A DNA stretch of 64,000 nucleotides from Halobacteriales archaeon QH_7_65_31 (GCA_003021785.1 PXQU01000010.1:124001-188000); one strand, 5' to 3'; positions 51,199-60,286 are shown, counted from the stretch's first letter. The notes: generated from the letters alone by a model not told the origin. Numbers and translations are program-made.

Positions 51199-51753
51199 AT
51201 GACGCGCTGGACCGTCCGCGGGATCATCGCGGATACGCTCCCCGTGCTCGTCGTGTTGACGATCGTGGAACTGGGGTCGGGACTCGTCCTCGACACGTTT
51301 CAGGAGACGCTGCTTCAGTATCCGTCGCTGCTCGTGCTCGTCCCCATCACGATTGGGATGGCGGGGAATCTCGGCTCTATCATGGCCTCACGGCTCTCGA
51401 CGGCGACGCATCTCGGCTTACTCTCCTTCGAGCCGACGGACGAGACGCTGCTCGCGAACGCCCTCGCCACGGTCGGGCTGGCCGCCACCCTGTTTCCGGT
51501 CGTCGGCGCGGGCGCGTGGGGGGTCCAGTCGCTCGTCGGACAGACGGTGTTGCCGGTCGCGACGGTCGTCGTCATCGCGACGCTGTGTGGGGGGATCCTC
51601 GCGCTCTTGGCCGTCGTCGTGACCATCACGACGACCTACGTCGCCTTCCGCGCCGGGGCCGATCCAGACGACGTAGTGTTGCCCGTCGTCACGAACAGCT
51701 GTGACGTGCTCGGCGTCCTCGTCCTGTTCGGCGTCGTCCGACTACTCGTTTAA
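51199..51753 (+). CDS. Half-size MgtE-type divalent cation transporter subunit B
   Basis: 184 residues, paralogous to the preceding gene. It has the helix pattern of the MgtE membrane domain and the pore-type motif 'DPDDVVLPVVTNSCDVLGVLV', where Asp and Asn positions match. It begins at 51199 directly after the stop of subunit A, so both are translated together. The stop overlaps the end of a tiny leftward ORF. Confidence 0.82.
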   Translation: MTRWTVRGIIADTLPVLVVLTIVELGSGLVLDTFQETLLQYPSLLVLVPITIGMAGNLGSIMASRLSTATHLGLLSFEPTDETLLANALATVGLAATLFPVVGAGAWGVQSLVGQTVLPVATVVVIATLCGGILALLAVVVTITTTYVAFRAGADPDDVVLPVVTNSCDVLGVLVLFGVVRLLV

Positions 51754-51872
51754 TCGGAGTCGAGTTCTTCGTCCATCGGATAGTAGCGGTCGAGAATGTC
51801 GTCCAGAAATTCGAGCCCGCCGAACACGAGCGCGAACAGTGCGAGACCGCCGGCGATGAACAGCGCGTCCAT
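51750..51872 (-). CDS. Tiny membrane protein, 40 aa
   Basis: A leftward 40-residue frame with an N-terminal hydrophobic helix 'LFIAGGLALFALVFGGLEFL' and an acidic tail 'DEELDSD'. It overlaps the TAA of the upstream gene by 3 bases. One transmembrane segment with an acidic tail is typical of small conserved haloarchaeal membrane proteins. It may be a chance frame, but the composition is protein-like. Confidence 0.5.
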   Translation of the reverse strand: MDALFIAGGLALFALVFGGLEFLDDILDRYYPMDEELDSD

Positions 51873-51910
51873 ACCGGTGGTAGGGCGTGCCGGCCAAAGA
51901 AAGCGGCGGG

Positions 51911-52615
51911 CTACCCGCCGAGATAGAGCCGCGAGACCTCGGGGTTATCGAGCAGTGCGTCGGCGTCGCCGTCGTACGCGACCGTTCCCTGATCGAGGAC
52001 GTAGCCGCGATCGGAGATGTCCAGCCCTTTGTGGGCGTTCTGTTCGACCATCAGGATCGCCGTGCCGCCCTCGTTGACGGCCCGTACGTCGGCGAACACG
52101 TCGTCTGCGGTGTTCGGCGCGAGTCCGGCCGACGGCTCGTCGATGAGTAGCACCTCGGGTTCCATCATCAGAGCGCGCGCGAACGCGAGCAGCTGCCGTT
52201 GGCCTCCCGACAGCGTCGCCGCCTTCGCCCGTCGCTTCTCGTCGAGCACGGGGAACCGATCGTACAGTCCGTCGATGACCGATTCGAGATCGTCGTCGCG
52301 TGCGACCCCGCCCATCCGGAGGTTCTCCTCGATGGTGAGCGAGCCGAAGACGTTCTCGGTCTGTGGGACGTAGCCGATTCCCTCACGCACGATGGTCTCG
52401 GGGGCCAGCCCGCCGATCTCCTCGCCGCGGAACCGGACGGATCCGGCCCACGGCTCCAGCAGCCCGAACACCGTCTTCAGCACGGTCGATTTCCCCGCGC
52501 CGTTCGGGCCGATGAGACAGATGATCTCGTCGGTATCGAGCGCCATCGAGAGCGAATCGAGCACCTGCACGTCACCGTAGCCGGCGTCCACCCCGTCGAG
52601 TTCGAGGACGGTCAC
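51911..52615 (-). CDS. livF: Liv-type ABC transporter ATP-binding protein, LivF family (second system)
   Basis: 234 residues with Walker A GPNGAGKSTV near 35-44, the LivF signature 'LSGGQRQLLAFARALMM' and Walker B 'VLLIDEPSAGLAP'. It is the last gene of a leftward operon. The start overlaps the stop of LivG by 4 nt. Together with the next gene it energises the importer. Confidence 0.9.
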   Translation of the reverse strand: MTVLELDGVDAGYGDVQVLDSLSMALDTDEIICLIGPNGAGKSTVLKTVFGLLEPWAGSVRFRGEEIGGLAPETIVREGIGYVPQTENVFGSLTIEENLRMGGVARDDDLESVIDGLYDRFPVLDEKRRAKAATLSGGQRQLLAFARALMMEPEVLLIDEPSAGLAPNTADDVFADVRAVNEGGTAILMVEQNAHKGLDISDRGYVLDQGTVAYDGDADALLDNPEVSRLYLGG

Positions 52616-53418
52616 GCCGACTCACCCCCGAGATACGCGTCGATGACGCGGTCGTCCGCTCGGACGGCGTCGGGTGACCCCTCGACGAGGACGCTTCCGC
52701 GGTCGAGCACGATGACCGGGTCGGCGAGGTTCATCACGAACTCCATGTCGTGTTCGATGAGACACACCGTCACGCCGTCGTCGTTGAGTCGGGCGATGTG
52801 GTCAGACAGCGTGTTCGCGAGCGTCGGGTTCACGCCCGCGACCGGCTCGTCGAGCAGGAGTAGCTCCGGCTCGGCCAGCATCGCCCGTGCCAGCTCCACG
52901 AGCTTCATCTGTCCGCCGGAGAGATCGGTCGCGGGCTGGGTCGCGAGATGGCCGATCTCGAACCGTTCGAGCATCTCGTGGGCGGCTTCGACGTTCGCCC
53001 GCTCCGCGGCCGCGACGCCGGCGGCGTCCGTGAACAGCTTCAGGAACGACTCGCCCGGCTGGTCGCCCGCGCCGACCAGCATCGCCTCGCGAACCGTCAT
53101 CCCCTCCAGCTTCCGGGGCGTCTGGAACGTCCGGACGAGCCCCTCGTCCGCGATCTCGTGTGGCTGCTTTCCGGTCACGTCGGTCCCGTCGACGCGGACG
53201 GTCCCGGCGTCCGGCTCGTAGAAGCCGGAGACGAGATTGAAGATGGTCGATTTTCCCGCGCCGTTCGGCCCGATGAGCGCGGTGATCTCTCCTCGTTCGA
53301 CGGCGAAGCTGGCGTCGTCGGTCGCCACCAGCCCGCCGAACCGCTTGCGAAGCCCCTCGACTTCGAGCACGGGATCGTCCTTCTCCCGGTTCGCACCGGT
53401 CGTCAGCGCGTCACTCAT
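52612..53418 (-). CDS. livG: Liv-type ABC transporter ATP-binding protein, LivG family (second system)
   Basis: 268 residues from the ATG at 53418, which lies within the end of LivM by 8 nt. Walker A GPNGAGKSTI, LivG-specific 'LVRTFQTPRKLEGMTVREAML' in the middle, signature 'LSGGQMKLVELARAM' and Walker B 'LLLLDEPVAGVNP' are present. The 12 additional upstream codons in the open frame are not needed. Confidence 0.9.
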   Translation of the reverse strand: MSDALTTGANREKDDPVLEVEGLRKRFGGLVATDDASFAVERGEITALIGPNGAGKSTIFNLVSGFYEPDAGTVRVDGTDVTGKQPHEIADEGLVRTFQTPRKLEGMTVREAMLVGAGDQPGESFLKLFTDAAGVAAAERANVEAAHEMLERFEIGHLATQPATDLSGGQMKLVELARAMLAEPELLLLDEPVAGVNPTLANTLSDHIARLNDDGVTVCLIEHDMEFVMNLADPVIVLDRGSVLVEGSPDAVRADDRVIDAYLGGESA

Positions 53419-54607
53419 CGGTCTCCTCCAGTGCGCTCGGCCAGAGCAGTTCACGCTGGGGCGGTAAGACGCCCTCCGGTCTGAGTCGCATCACCAGTAC
53501 GATGAGCAGGCCGACGATGAGCAGTCGCGTCGAGCCGAAGTCGCTCACGATCGCGCCGTACACGTCCACGAGCACCGGCACGTCCACGGGAAGCCGGGCG
53601 GGGAGAATGTCGCTCGCGAACCGCGTCCCCTCGCGGATCGCGACGACGACGAAGCCGCCGAACATCGCCCCGCGGTTCGAGCCGCTTCCCCCGAGGATGA
53701 CCGCGATCCAGACGTAGAACGTGTTGATCGGTTCGAGATCGCCGGGATCGACGTAGGCGACGAGATACGCGTAGAAGACGCCGCCGAGCGCCATCACCAC
53801 CGAGCCGAGCACGAACGACTGAAGCTTGAACGCGTAGGTGTCCTTCCCGAGTGCGGACGCCAGCTCCTCGTCCGAGCGGATCGTCCTGAGCACGCGACCC
53901 CACGGCGAGCGGTGCACCCGCCGGAGCAGCAGATACACCGCCGCGACGAATACCACGACGGCGACGAAGTTCAGCAGATCCGTCCAGAACGGCTCGCCGA
54001 GCGTGAAGCCGAGCACCCGAATCCGGAACAGCCCGGGGATACCGACCGCGTACTCCGCGAACTGGAGTCCCGGCAGCTCCCCGGGGAGCGGGCCGAGCAC
54101 GGGCCAGCCGGCGAACACGTCCGGAATCCCGCGCAGCCCACCCGATCCGTTCGTCCAGTCGCGCTGGTTCAACACGATCTGTCGGACGACCTCCGCCAGC
54201 CCGAGCGAGGCGATTGCGAGGTAGTCTGCCCGGAGCCGCAGCGTCGGAATCGCGATCGCGGTGGCGACGACCGCCGATCCGACGACGGCCAACACCAGCC
54301 CGACGAGCACGCCGCCCGGGATCGCCAGCGGTGAGTTACTCGCCGTCACGAGCGCCGCTCCGTACGCGCCCAGCCCGAAGAAGGCCGCGACGGAGAAGTT
54401 GATGAGTCCGGTGTACCCCCACTGGGCGTTCAGCCCGAGCGACAACAGCACGTACATCCCGGTCAGCCCCGCGAGATACAGCGTGTACGACGGCGTCAAC
54501 CCACCCGTGAGCAGTGCGACCACCAGCAGGGCGGTGAAGCCACAGACGAACAGCGACACCCCCTGTTCGGCCCGCGTCATCCCACCGTACCGCTCGCGCA
54601 GGCTCAC
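53411..54607 (-). CDS. livM: Liv-type ABC transporter permease, LivM family (second system)
   Basis: 398 residues with about ten transmembrane helices. 'LGLNAQWGYTGLINFSVAAFFGLGAY' is the LivM signature, and 'GGSGSNRGAMFGGFVVVAI' is the conserved later loop. It overlaps both its neighbours in the leftward operon (LivH upstream, LivG downstream). Confidence 0.88.
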   Translation of the reverse strand: MSLRERYGGMTRAEQGVSLFVCGFTALLVVALLTGGLTPSYTLYLAGLTGMYVLLSLGLNAQWGYTGLINFSVAAFFGLGAYGAALVTASNSPLAIPGGVLVGLVLAVVGSAVVATAIAIPTLRLRADYLAIASLGLAEVVRQIVLNQRDWTNGSGGLRGIPDVFAGWPVLGPLPGELPGLQFAEYAVGIPGLFRIRVLGFTLGEPFWTDLLNFVAVVVFVAAVYLLLRRVHRSPWGRVLRTIRSDEELASALGKDTYAFKLQSFVLGSVVMALGGVFYAYLVAYVDPGDLEPINTFYVWIAVILGGSGSNRGAMFGGFVVVAIREGTRFASDILPARLPVDVPVLVDVYGAIVSDFGSTRLLIVGLLIVLVMRLRPEGVLPPQRELLWPSALEETDE

Positions 54608-55536
54608 GTCGTCTCACCTCCGGCGATCCCCGAGGGACGAACCAGCAGGACCGCCACCATGATGAGAAACGCGACGGTGTCAGCGTACGCCGGCCCGACG
54701 TTCGGGACCAGCGGTAACGCGACTGCTACGTTCGAGATGGCCGGCATCAGCTGATTGATGACGCCGATGAGCAGTCCCCCTGCCATCGCGCCGTAGACGG
54801 AGCCGATCCCGCCGAGGATGACGGCCGCGAAGACGACGAGCAGGATGTCGAACCCCATCCGCGGCGAGAGCTGATTGTACAGGCCGAGAAACCCACCACC
54901 GACGCCCGCGAGCCCGGCTCCGATGATCCACGTCCACCACTCGATCCGACGGGTGCGGATCCCCGCGACCCGTGCGAGACTGGGGTTGTCGGCGGTCGCG
55001 CGCATCTTCCGCCCGAGGTCGGTGTACTGCAACAGGAGATGCAAGCCGACGACGAGTATCGCCGCGCTGGCGACGATGGCGATCTCGTGGACGGTGATAC
55101 GAATCCCCAGCGGGACGAGCGCGTCGATGGGTCGCTGGAGCGGGATACCGAACTCGACGGGGTTCGACCCGAAGCGGAGCTGAATGATCGCCCGGTAGAC
55201 GAACGCGACACCGATCGACGTGATGAGGAGACCGATCGAGTCCACTTCGAGCGGTTCGTAGACGAGCACGTGGGTAATGACGGCGACGAGCGCGGCGACG
55301 GCCCCGCCGACGGCCAGCGAGAGAAAGAACCCGACCGGCAACGCGAGCACCGTCGGCCCGACACCGCCGATGACGCCGAACGCGAGCAGGGCGGCGTACG
55401 CGCCCACGGCCATCGTGTCCCCGTGCGCGAAGTTGGCGAAATCCGCGATCGAGTAGACCAGCGACAGCCCGATGCTCGCGAGCACGATGATGCTCGAAAA
55501 CACCAGCCCGTTCGCCAGCAGCTCCAGCAGGGCCAC
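54604..55536 (-). CDS. livH: Liv-type ABC transporter permease, LivH family (second system)
   Basis: 310 residues from a GTG at 55536, 1 nt after the stop of the binding-protein gene. 'GLSLVYSIADFANFAHGDTMAVG' is the LivH hallmark, and 'GGIGSVYGAMAGGLLIG' comes late. The stop overlaps the start of LivM. The longer upstream frame reads into the binding protein gene and is not used. Confidence 0.87.
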   Translation of the reverse strand: MALLELLANGLVFSSIIVLASIGLSLVYSIADFANFAHGDTMAVGAYAALLAFGVIGGVGPTVLALPVGFFLSLAVGGAVAALVAVITHVLVYEPLEVDSIGLLITSIGVAFVYRAIIQLRFGSNPVEFGIPLQRPIDALVPLGIRITVHEIAIVASAAILVVGLHLLLQYTDLGRKMRATADNPSLARVAGIRTRRIEWWTWIIGAGLAGVGGGFLGLYNQLSPRMGFDILLVVFAAVILGGIGSVYGAMAGGLLIGVINQLMPAISNVAVALPLVPNVGPAYADTVAFLIMVAVLLVRPSGIAGGETT

Positions 55537-55537
55537 G

Positions 55538-56785
55538 TTACTCCCGGACGGTGTCCGTCTGGACGTACTCGTGGTCCTGAACGGTGAGCACCTGCAGGAA
55601 GCCGGCCGGATCACCGTTCTCGTCGAAGTCGATCGGTCCCGAGACGCCCTGATAGTCGATATCGGCCGCAGTGCCGTCCTCGCCCAAGACGTCCATCGCC
55701 TCGGCGAAGGTGAACACCTCCTCGCCCTCGGGTCGGGTCACGTCCCGAACCGTCTCCTGAAGCGCGCTCCCGGTGAACTCCTCTGCGGTCGCGATCGAGA
55801 GGGCGGCCGTGATGACGCAGTCGTACATGAACGCCGCCCACGAGGTGGGCTGTTGGTCGTACTCCGACTGGAAGGCCGCGGCGAACTCCTGATAGTTCTC
55901 CTGATCGACGGCCGCTGAGGGAACGACGACCTGCATCTCTTCGAGGCTCCCCTCCGGGGTGTCGGCCAGCACGTCAGATCCCTGCACGGAGTCGGCTCCG
56001 TAGTAGGCCGCCTCGTAGCCGTTCGAGTACGCCTCCTGTGCCATCGTCGTGAACTCCGGCTGGTAGGTGATGAACACCCACGCGTCGGCTCCGGAGCTGT
56101 TCATCGACGAGACGACGCTGGCGTAGGAGGACGCCCCCTGATCGTGCGGCTCGTCGTACGCGATCTCGCCGTCCCACTCCTCGCGGAACGTCTCGGCCAG
56201 CCCCTGCCCGTAGTCGTTGTTCACCCATGCGAGCGCCACCGACTCGTGGTCGTCTCCGCTCACGAGCGAGGCCAGTGCCGCCGACTGAACCCCGCCCGGC
56301 GGTGACATCCGAAGCAGTCCGGGGTAGTTCGAGAGATCCGTTCCGGTGGAGTTCTGACTCAGCTGGACCACGTCGGTCCCGCTGACGACGGAGTCGTAGA
56401 TGCCGAGCGAGACGCCCGAGCCGACAGCGCCGATGAGGAACGGGACGCCGTCCTGATTAGCGAGCTTCTGGGCCGCGGAGACGCCCGAGCTGGTCGCGCT
56501 CTCGGAGTCCTCGACCGTCACGTCGAGCTCGCGCCCGCCGATGGTCGTCTCGTTCACGTCGCGGAGCGCCAGCTCCAGCCCGCGGGCGTTCCGCTCGCCG
56601 AACGCCGACAGCGAGCCGGTCTGTGAGTTCACCACGCCGACGGTGTACGGCTCCCCCGATCCGTCGTCCGTCGTCGTCTCAGTCTCACCGTCGTCCGTCG
56701 TGTTCACACAGCCGGCAACGAGGGTGACAGCGCCCGCGCCGGTCGCTCCGAGTACGGTTCGTCTGTCGATGGGTCGGTCTGACAT
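55538..56785 (-). CDS. Tat-exported lipoprotein, Liv-type substrate-binding protein (second system)
   Basis: 415 residues. Twin-arginine signal 'DRRTVLG' (residues 7-13) and lipobox 'VAGC' at about 23-26, followed by a Thr/Asp-rich linker and a type I binding fold: 'YTVGVVNSQTGSLSAFGERNARGLELA', later 'VALAWVNNDYGQGLAETF'. It heads the leftward importer operon. The ATG at 56785 is chosen over an upstream in-frame extension, because the signal peptide must be N-terminal. Confidence 0.88.
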   Translation of the reverse strand: MSDRPIDRRTVLGATGAGAVTLVAGCVNTTDDGETETTTDDGSGEPYTVGVVNSQTGSLSAFGERNARGLELALRDVNETTIGGRELDVTVEDSESATSSGVSAAQKLANQDGVPFLIGAVGSGVSLGIYDSVVSGTDVVQLSQNSTGTDLSNYPGLLRMSPPGGVQSAALASLVSGDDHESVALAWVNNDYGQGLAETFREEWDGEIAYDEPHDQGASSYASVVSSMNSSGADAWVFITYQPEFTTMAQEAYSNGYEAAYYGADSVQGSDVLADTPEGSLEEMQVVVPSAAVDQENYQEFAAAFQSEYDQQPTSWAAFMYDCVITAALSIATAEEFTGSALQETVRDVTRPEGEEVFTFAEAMDVLGEDGTAADIDYQGVSGPIDFDENGDPAGFLQVLTVQDHEYVQTDTVRE

Positions 56786-56877
56786 ACAGGCAGTTGCGCA
56801 ACTGTGCGTGTATAGCTGTTCCCGACCATGGTCACCCAGCTCGATCCGCTGTGCTCGCGTCCGAACGCGACCGGCCG

Positions 56878-57594
56878 CTACGACGACGGGTCCAGCAGCT
56901 TTGCCTCCGCCTTCCGGAGGTGTTCGAGATACGTCGTCTTCGAGATATCGAGCTCGGCGGCCAGCTCGCGCGTCGTCGTCTCGCGGGGCCACTCGTAGTA
57001 GCCGTCCGCTCGTGCGGTCTCGAACGCCTCTCGCTGGGTCGGCGTCAGCGAGTCGAGCCGCCATTCGCGAGAGGACTGCCGCCGTCTGCCGCTGGTGATC
57101 GACTCCACCTCGACGGTGGCGTTCGCCTGCTCGCGCACGCCATCGAGCGCCGGCTCGATACCGCTGCGGTCGCCGGCGAACACCACCTGCCACTGCTCGC
57201 GTCCCCCCTCGATGCGGACGGGCGCGCTGTGAACGAATCCGTGTTCAAGTAGTGTCGGACACACCATGTCGCTGGGGTCGTACTCGAGGAAAAACTCCGT
57301 GACGACGCGACCGGGCGCGTCGCGCTCGCGGCCGAACCGCTCCTGTAGCTCGTGGACGCTCCCGCCGTGGGGGACGTTACGTATCTCCTCCAGCAGCGTC
57401 TCCACCTCGGCTTCGCTTCCGCCGAAGGCGGTGAACAGCCCGTTGACCGACGCCGGACGGTCGGTCTCGGGAGAGCTGTAGACGGCGTGTGCGAGCACGC
57501 CCCCCGCCGTCTGACTCGTCGCCTCGATCGCCCAGCAGTTGGGATGCCACAGATCCAACGTGAGTCGCGTCCCGGTCGGTGTCGTCTGGCTCAT
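56878..57594 (-). CDS. HTH_10 (Bat-type) transcriptional regulator
   Basis: 238 residues. A divergent N-terminal domain (about 1-150) of unknown ligand; the C-terminal HTH_10 motif 'LTPTQREAFETARADGYYEWPRETTTREL' followed by 'AAELDISKTTYLEHLRKAEAKLL' is the bacterio-opsin-activator type. It lies between the second importer operon (92 nt downstream of its stop, same strand) and the ALDH7-like dehydrogenase on the other strand, so it probably controls these metabolic genes. Confidence 0.85.
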   Translation of the reverse strand: MSQTTPTGTRLTLDLWHPNCWAIEATSQTAGGVLAHAVYSSPETDRPASVNGLFTAFGGSEAEVETLLEEIRNVPHGGSVHELQERFGRERDAPGRVVTEFFLEYDPSDMVCPTLLEHGFVHSAPVRIEGGREQWQVVFAGDRSGIEPALDGVREQANATVEVESITSGRRRQSSREWRLDSLTPTQREAFETARADGYYEWPRETTTRELAAELDISKTTYLEHLRKAEAKLLDPSS

Positions 57595-57677
57595 ACGCTC
57601 GTCTGGTCGGACGGCGGCTTGTAGCTTGCGCCCATGGTCGGGTGTACGGTTTCCCGTGCTGCGTGTGAGAAGCGAGT

Positions 57678-59198
57678 ATGTCGGATACCTATCGACATTA
57701 CATCGACGGCGCGTGGGACAACGGAGCCGGAGCCGAGACGTTCGAATCGGCGAATCCGGCGACCGGTGAGACGCTCGGAACCTTCGAACGTGGGACACAG
57801 CGCGACATCGACCGCGCGGTCGCGGCCGCAGAGCGCGCCGAAGCCGAGTGGCAGGCGCTCAGCCAGCCGGAACGGGCCGAGTATCTCTGGGAGATCTACC
57901 AAGAGCTGAAGGACCGCCACGAGGAGCTGGGCGAGATCGTCACCAAGGAGTGCGGGAAGGAGATCTCCGAGGGGAAAGCCGACGTGACCGAAGCGTGGCA
58001 CATGGTCGAGTGGGCCGCCGGCGACGCCCGCCACCCGAAAGGCGACGTCGTCCCGTCGGAGATCGCCTCGAAGGACGCCTACATGCGGCGAAAGCCCCGC
58101 GGTGTCGTCGGCTGTATCACGCCGTGGAACTTCCCGGTCGCCATCCCGTTCTGGCATATGGCCGTCGCACTCGTCGAGGGGAACACCGTCGTGTTCAAAC
58201 CCGCCGAACAGACGCCGTGGTGTGGGCAGATCCTCGCCGAGATGTTCGTCGACGCCGGTATCCCCGACGGCGTCTTCAACATGGTACAGGGGTTCGGGGA
58301 GTGCGGCGAGGCGATCGTCGAGGACGACCGCGTCGATACGGTCCTCTTCACCGGGAGCGCCGAGGTGGGACAGGAAGTCGCCGCGAAGACCGCACGACAG
58401 CCCGGGAAGCTCGCCGCCTGCGAGATGGGCGGGAAGAACAACATCGTCGTGACGGAGGAAGCAGACCTCGATATCGCCGTTCACTCGGCGGTCATGTCGA
58501 GCTTCAAGACGACGGGCCAGCGTTGCGTGTCGAGCGAGCGGCTCGTCGTCCACACCGACGTGTACGAGGAGTTCAAACGGCGGTTCGTCGCACTCGCCGA
58601 GGAGGTCGCTGTCGGTGATCCGCTCGACGACTCGACGTTCATGGGACCGCTCATCGAGCCGGAACACCGCGAGAAGGTCCGCGAGTACAATCAGCTCGCC
58701 CGCGACGAGGGCGTGAACGTCCTCGTCGACCGCGAGGAGCTTCCGGCCGAGGAGATCCCCGACGGCCACGAGGACGGCAACTGGATCGGCCCGTTCGTCT
58801 ACGAGGCGGACCCCGACGAACCCCTTCGCTGCACTCACGAGGAGGTGTTCGGGCCACACGTCGCACTGCTGGAGTACGACGGCGATATCGAGCGCGCCGT
58901 CGAGGTCCACAACGACACCGAGTACGGGCTGGCCGGAGCCATCATCTCGGAGGAGTACCGACAGATCAACTACTACCGGGACAACGCCGAGGTCGGGCTC
59001 GCCTACGGCAATCTCCCGTGTATCGGCGCGGAGGTGCAGCTTCCCTTCGGCGGCGTGAAGAAATCCGGCAACGGCTACCCGTCGGCGCGTGAGGTCATCG
59101 AGGCCGTCACCGAGCGCACCGCGTGGACGCTCAACAACTCGAAGGGAATCGAGATGGCACAGGGGCTGTCGGCCGATATCACGACCGGCGACGACTGA
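57678..59198 (+). CDS. Aldehyde dehydrogenase, ALDH7-like (aminoadipate-semialdehyde type)
   Basis: 506 residues. The nucleophile Cys is in 'KTTGQRCVSSERLVV', cofactor binding 'GCITPWNFPVAIPFWHMAVAL', and general-base Glu in 'CEMGGKNNIVV'. The C-terminal 'FGGVKKSGNGYPSAREV' and 'WTLNNSKGIEMAQGL' resemble ALDH7 (aminoadipate-semialdehyde dehydrogenase; lysine catabolism). It starts 83 nt from the divergent Bat-type regulator and may be linked to the amino-acid importer. Substrate is inferred. Confidence 0.85.
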   Translation: MSDTYRHYIDGAWDNGAGAETFESANPATGETLGTFERGTQRDIDRAVAAAERAEAEWQALSQPERAEYLWEIYQELKDRHEELGEIVTKECGKEISEGKADVTEAWHMVEWAAGDARHPKGDVVPSEIASKDAYMRRKPRGVVGCITPWNFPVAIPFWHMAVALVEGNTVVFKPAEQTPWCGQILAEMFVDAGIPDGVFNMVQGFGECGEAIVEDDRVDTVLFTGSAEVGQEVAAKTARQPGKLAACEMGGKNNIVVTEEADLDIAVHSAVMSSFKTTGQRCVSSERLVVHTDVYEEFKRRFVALAEEVAVGDPLDDSTFMGPLIEPEHREKVREYNQLARDEGVNVLVDREELPAEEIPDGHEDGNWIGPFVYEADPDEPLRCTHEEVFGPHVALLEYDGDIERAVEVHNDTEYGLAGAIISEEYRQINYYRDNAEVGLAYGNLPCIGAEVQLPFGGVKKSGNGYPSAREVIEAVTERTAWTLNNSKGIEMAQGLSADITTGDD

Positions 59199-59292
59199 CG
59201 CGGGTTCGACCGTAAAACGGCTGTCGACCGCCGCTGAAGGGTACGGCGGCCGCTCGCTGTCTGTGTCTGCGGCACAACGCTTACAATCTGTG

Positions 59293-59306
59293 TGTACAAT
59301 CGTACA
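59293..59306 (+). promoter_or_regulatory. Palindromic operator-like site upstream of the RHH antitoxin
   Basis: 'tgtac-aatc-gtaca' is a perfect 5-bp inverted repeat that ends 3 nt before the antitoxin ATG at 59310. Ribbon-helix-helix antitoxins usually repress their own operon by binding such short palindromes, so this is a probable autoregulatory operator. No binding data exist here. Confidence 0.45.
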
Positions 59307-59309
59307 TGT

Positions 59310-59612
59310 ATGAGTTCGAGCAAACGGGTTCAGTTCCGAGCGCCGGAACAGCTGATCGAACAGGCCGACGTGCTCGCGACCGCCGAGGACCGCGACCGGA
59401 CGGACGTGCTCATCGACGCGCTCCGAGCCTATCTCCGTGAATCGACCGAGAAGGAGGATGTCAAACGAGATATCGCGAACGCGTACTACGAAGGCGTGAT
59501 CGACTACCCGCACGTCAAGGCGATTCTGGGTCCGAAAGAGGCAGCGAACCTCCGTCTTCTGAAAGGGCAGCTTGAGGACGACACGCTCGCTGAAGAGATA
59601 GCGGACCTGTAA
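59310..59612 (+). CDS. RHH-type antitoxin
   Basis: 100 residues from the ATG at 59310. The N-terminal 'KRVQFRAPEQLIEQADVLATAEDRDRTDVLIDALRAYLRE'-like pattern (shown in two parts: 'KRVQFRAPEQLIEQ' and 'DRTDVLIDALRAYL') is a ribbon-helix-helix domain for DNA binding. The C-terminal half probably binds the toxin. The stop is 2 nt before the toxin start, so they form a toxin-antitoxin operon. A GTG at 59292 is in frame but the palindrome argues for 59310. Confidence 0.8.
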   Translation: MSSSKRVQFRAPEQLIEQADVLATAEDRDRTDVLIDALRAYLRESTEKEDVKRDIANAYYEGVIDYPHVKAILGPKEAANLRLLKGQLEDDTLAEEIADL

Positions 59613-59614
59613 CG

Positions 59615-60259
59615 GTGCTGGTCGCCGACACGTCGGCGCTCGTGAGCCTCGCTATCACTGACAGCGGAACGCCGATACGGCTACTGTTCCAGGAGTACGA
59701 CATCCGTCTCCCGCCCGCGGTCGTGGCCGAACTCGAAGATATCGCTACCTACGATGATACGCATGCCGATGCAGCCGCGCGCGTACTTGCACAGCTCGGT
59801 GACGAACACGTCGAAGCGCCCGACGAACGGCCCGACTACCCGCTCGACGACGGGGAAACCGCAGCGATCACGCTGGCGAACGAGACGAACGCAGCTGTGT
59901 TCCTCTGTGACGAGTACCGCGAGCTCTCGACGATCCACGCCGTGCTCTCCGAGTCGCGGCTGGTGACAACACCGAAGCTGATCGAGGCGTTCACTCGTCG
60001 TGACGTCCCTGGTGAACTTCTGTGGAGCGCCGAATCGCCTGGATCGAAACAGCCGCTCATCACGCAGAACGCTGTTCTGACCACGGCCGGAGAATCCATC
60101 TTCCAGGTTCTATGGGAAGACCAGTCCGCTACCGAGATTGCGACACCTGGAAAATCGATTTCGTCACCACTCTCGCTCGGGAGCAACCAGATTTTCCTCA
60201 CTGCCCGGAGTAGCGAGGATAGCGGTACTCTCACCTGTACCATCGCCCAGCAGACGTAA
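59615..60259 (+). pseudogene. PIN-domain toxin, interrupted after residue 131; chimeric C-terminus
   Basis: Starts with a GTG 2 nt after the antitoxin. The PIN metal-binding acid residues are in 'VADTSALVSLA' (D5), an internal Glu ('VVAELED'), and 'DDGETAAITLA' and 'LCDEY'. At residue 131 (base 60006) the normal C-terminus stops. The remaining 83 residues ('PGELLWSAESPGSKQP' and onward, ending 'SSEDSGTLTCTIAQQT') are not PIN-like and look like the end of a secreted beta-rich protein. The true PIN end is found 3.8 kb away at 63790-63892. This toxin is probably inactive, which could leave the antitoxin as an orphan repressor. Confidence 0.85.
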
Positions 60260-60286
60260 TAATAGCTTCCGCCCCCGTCTCCACAA

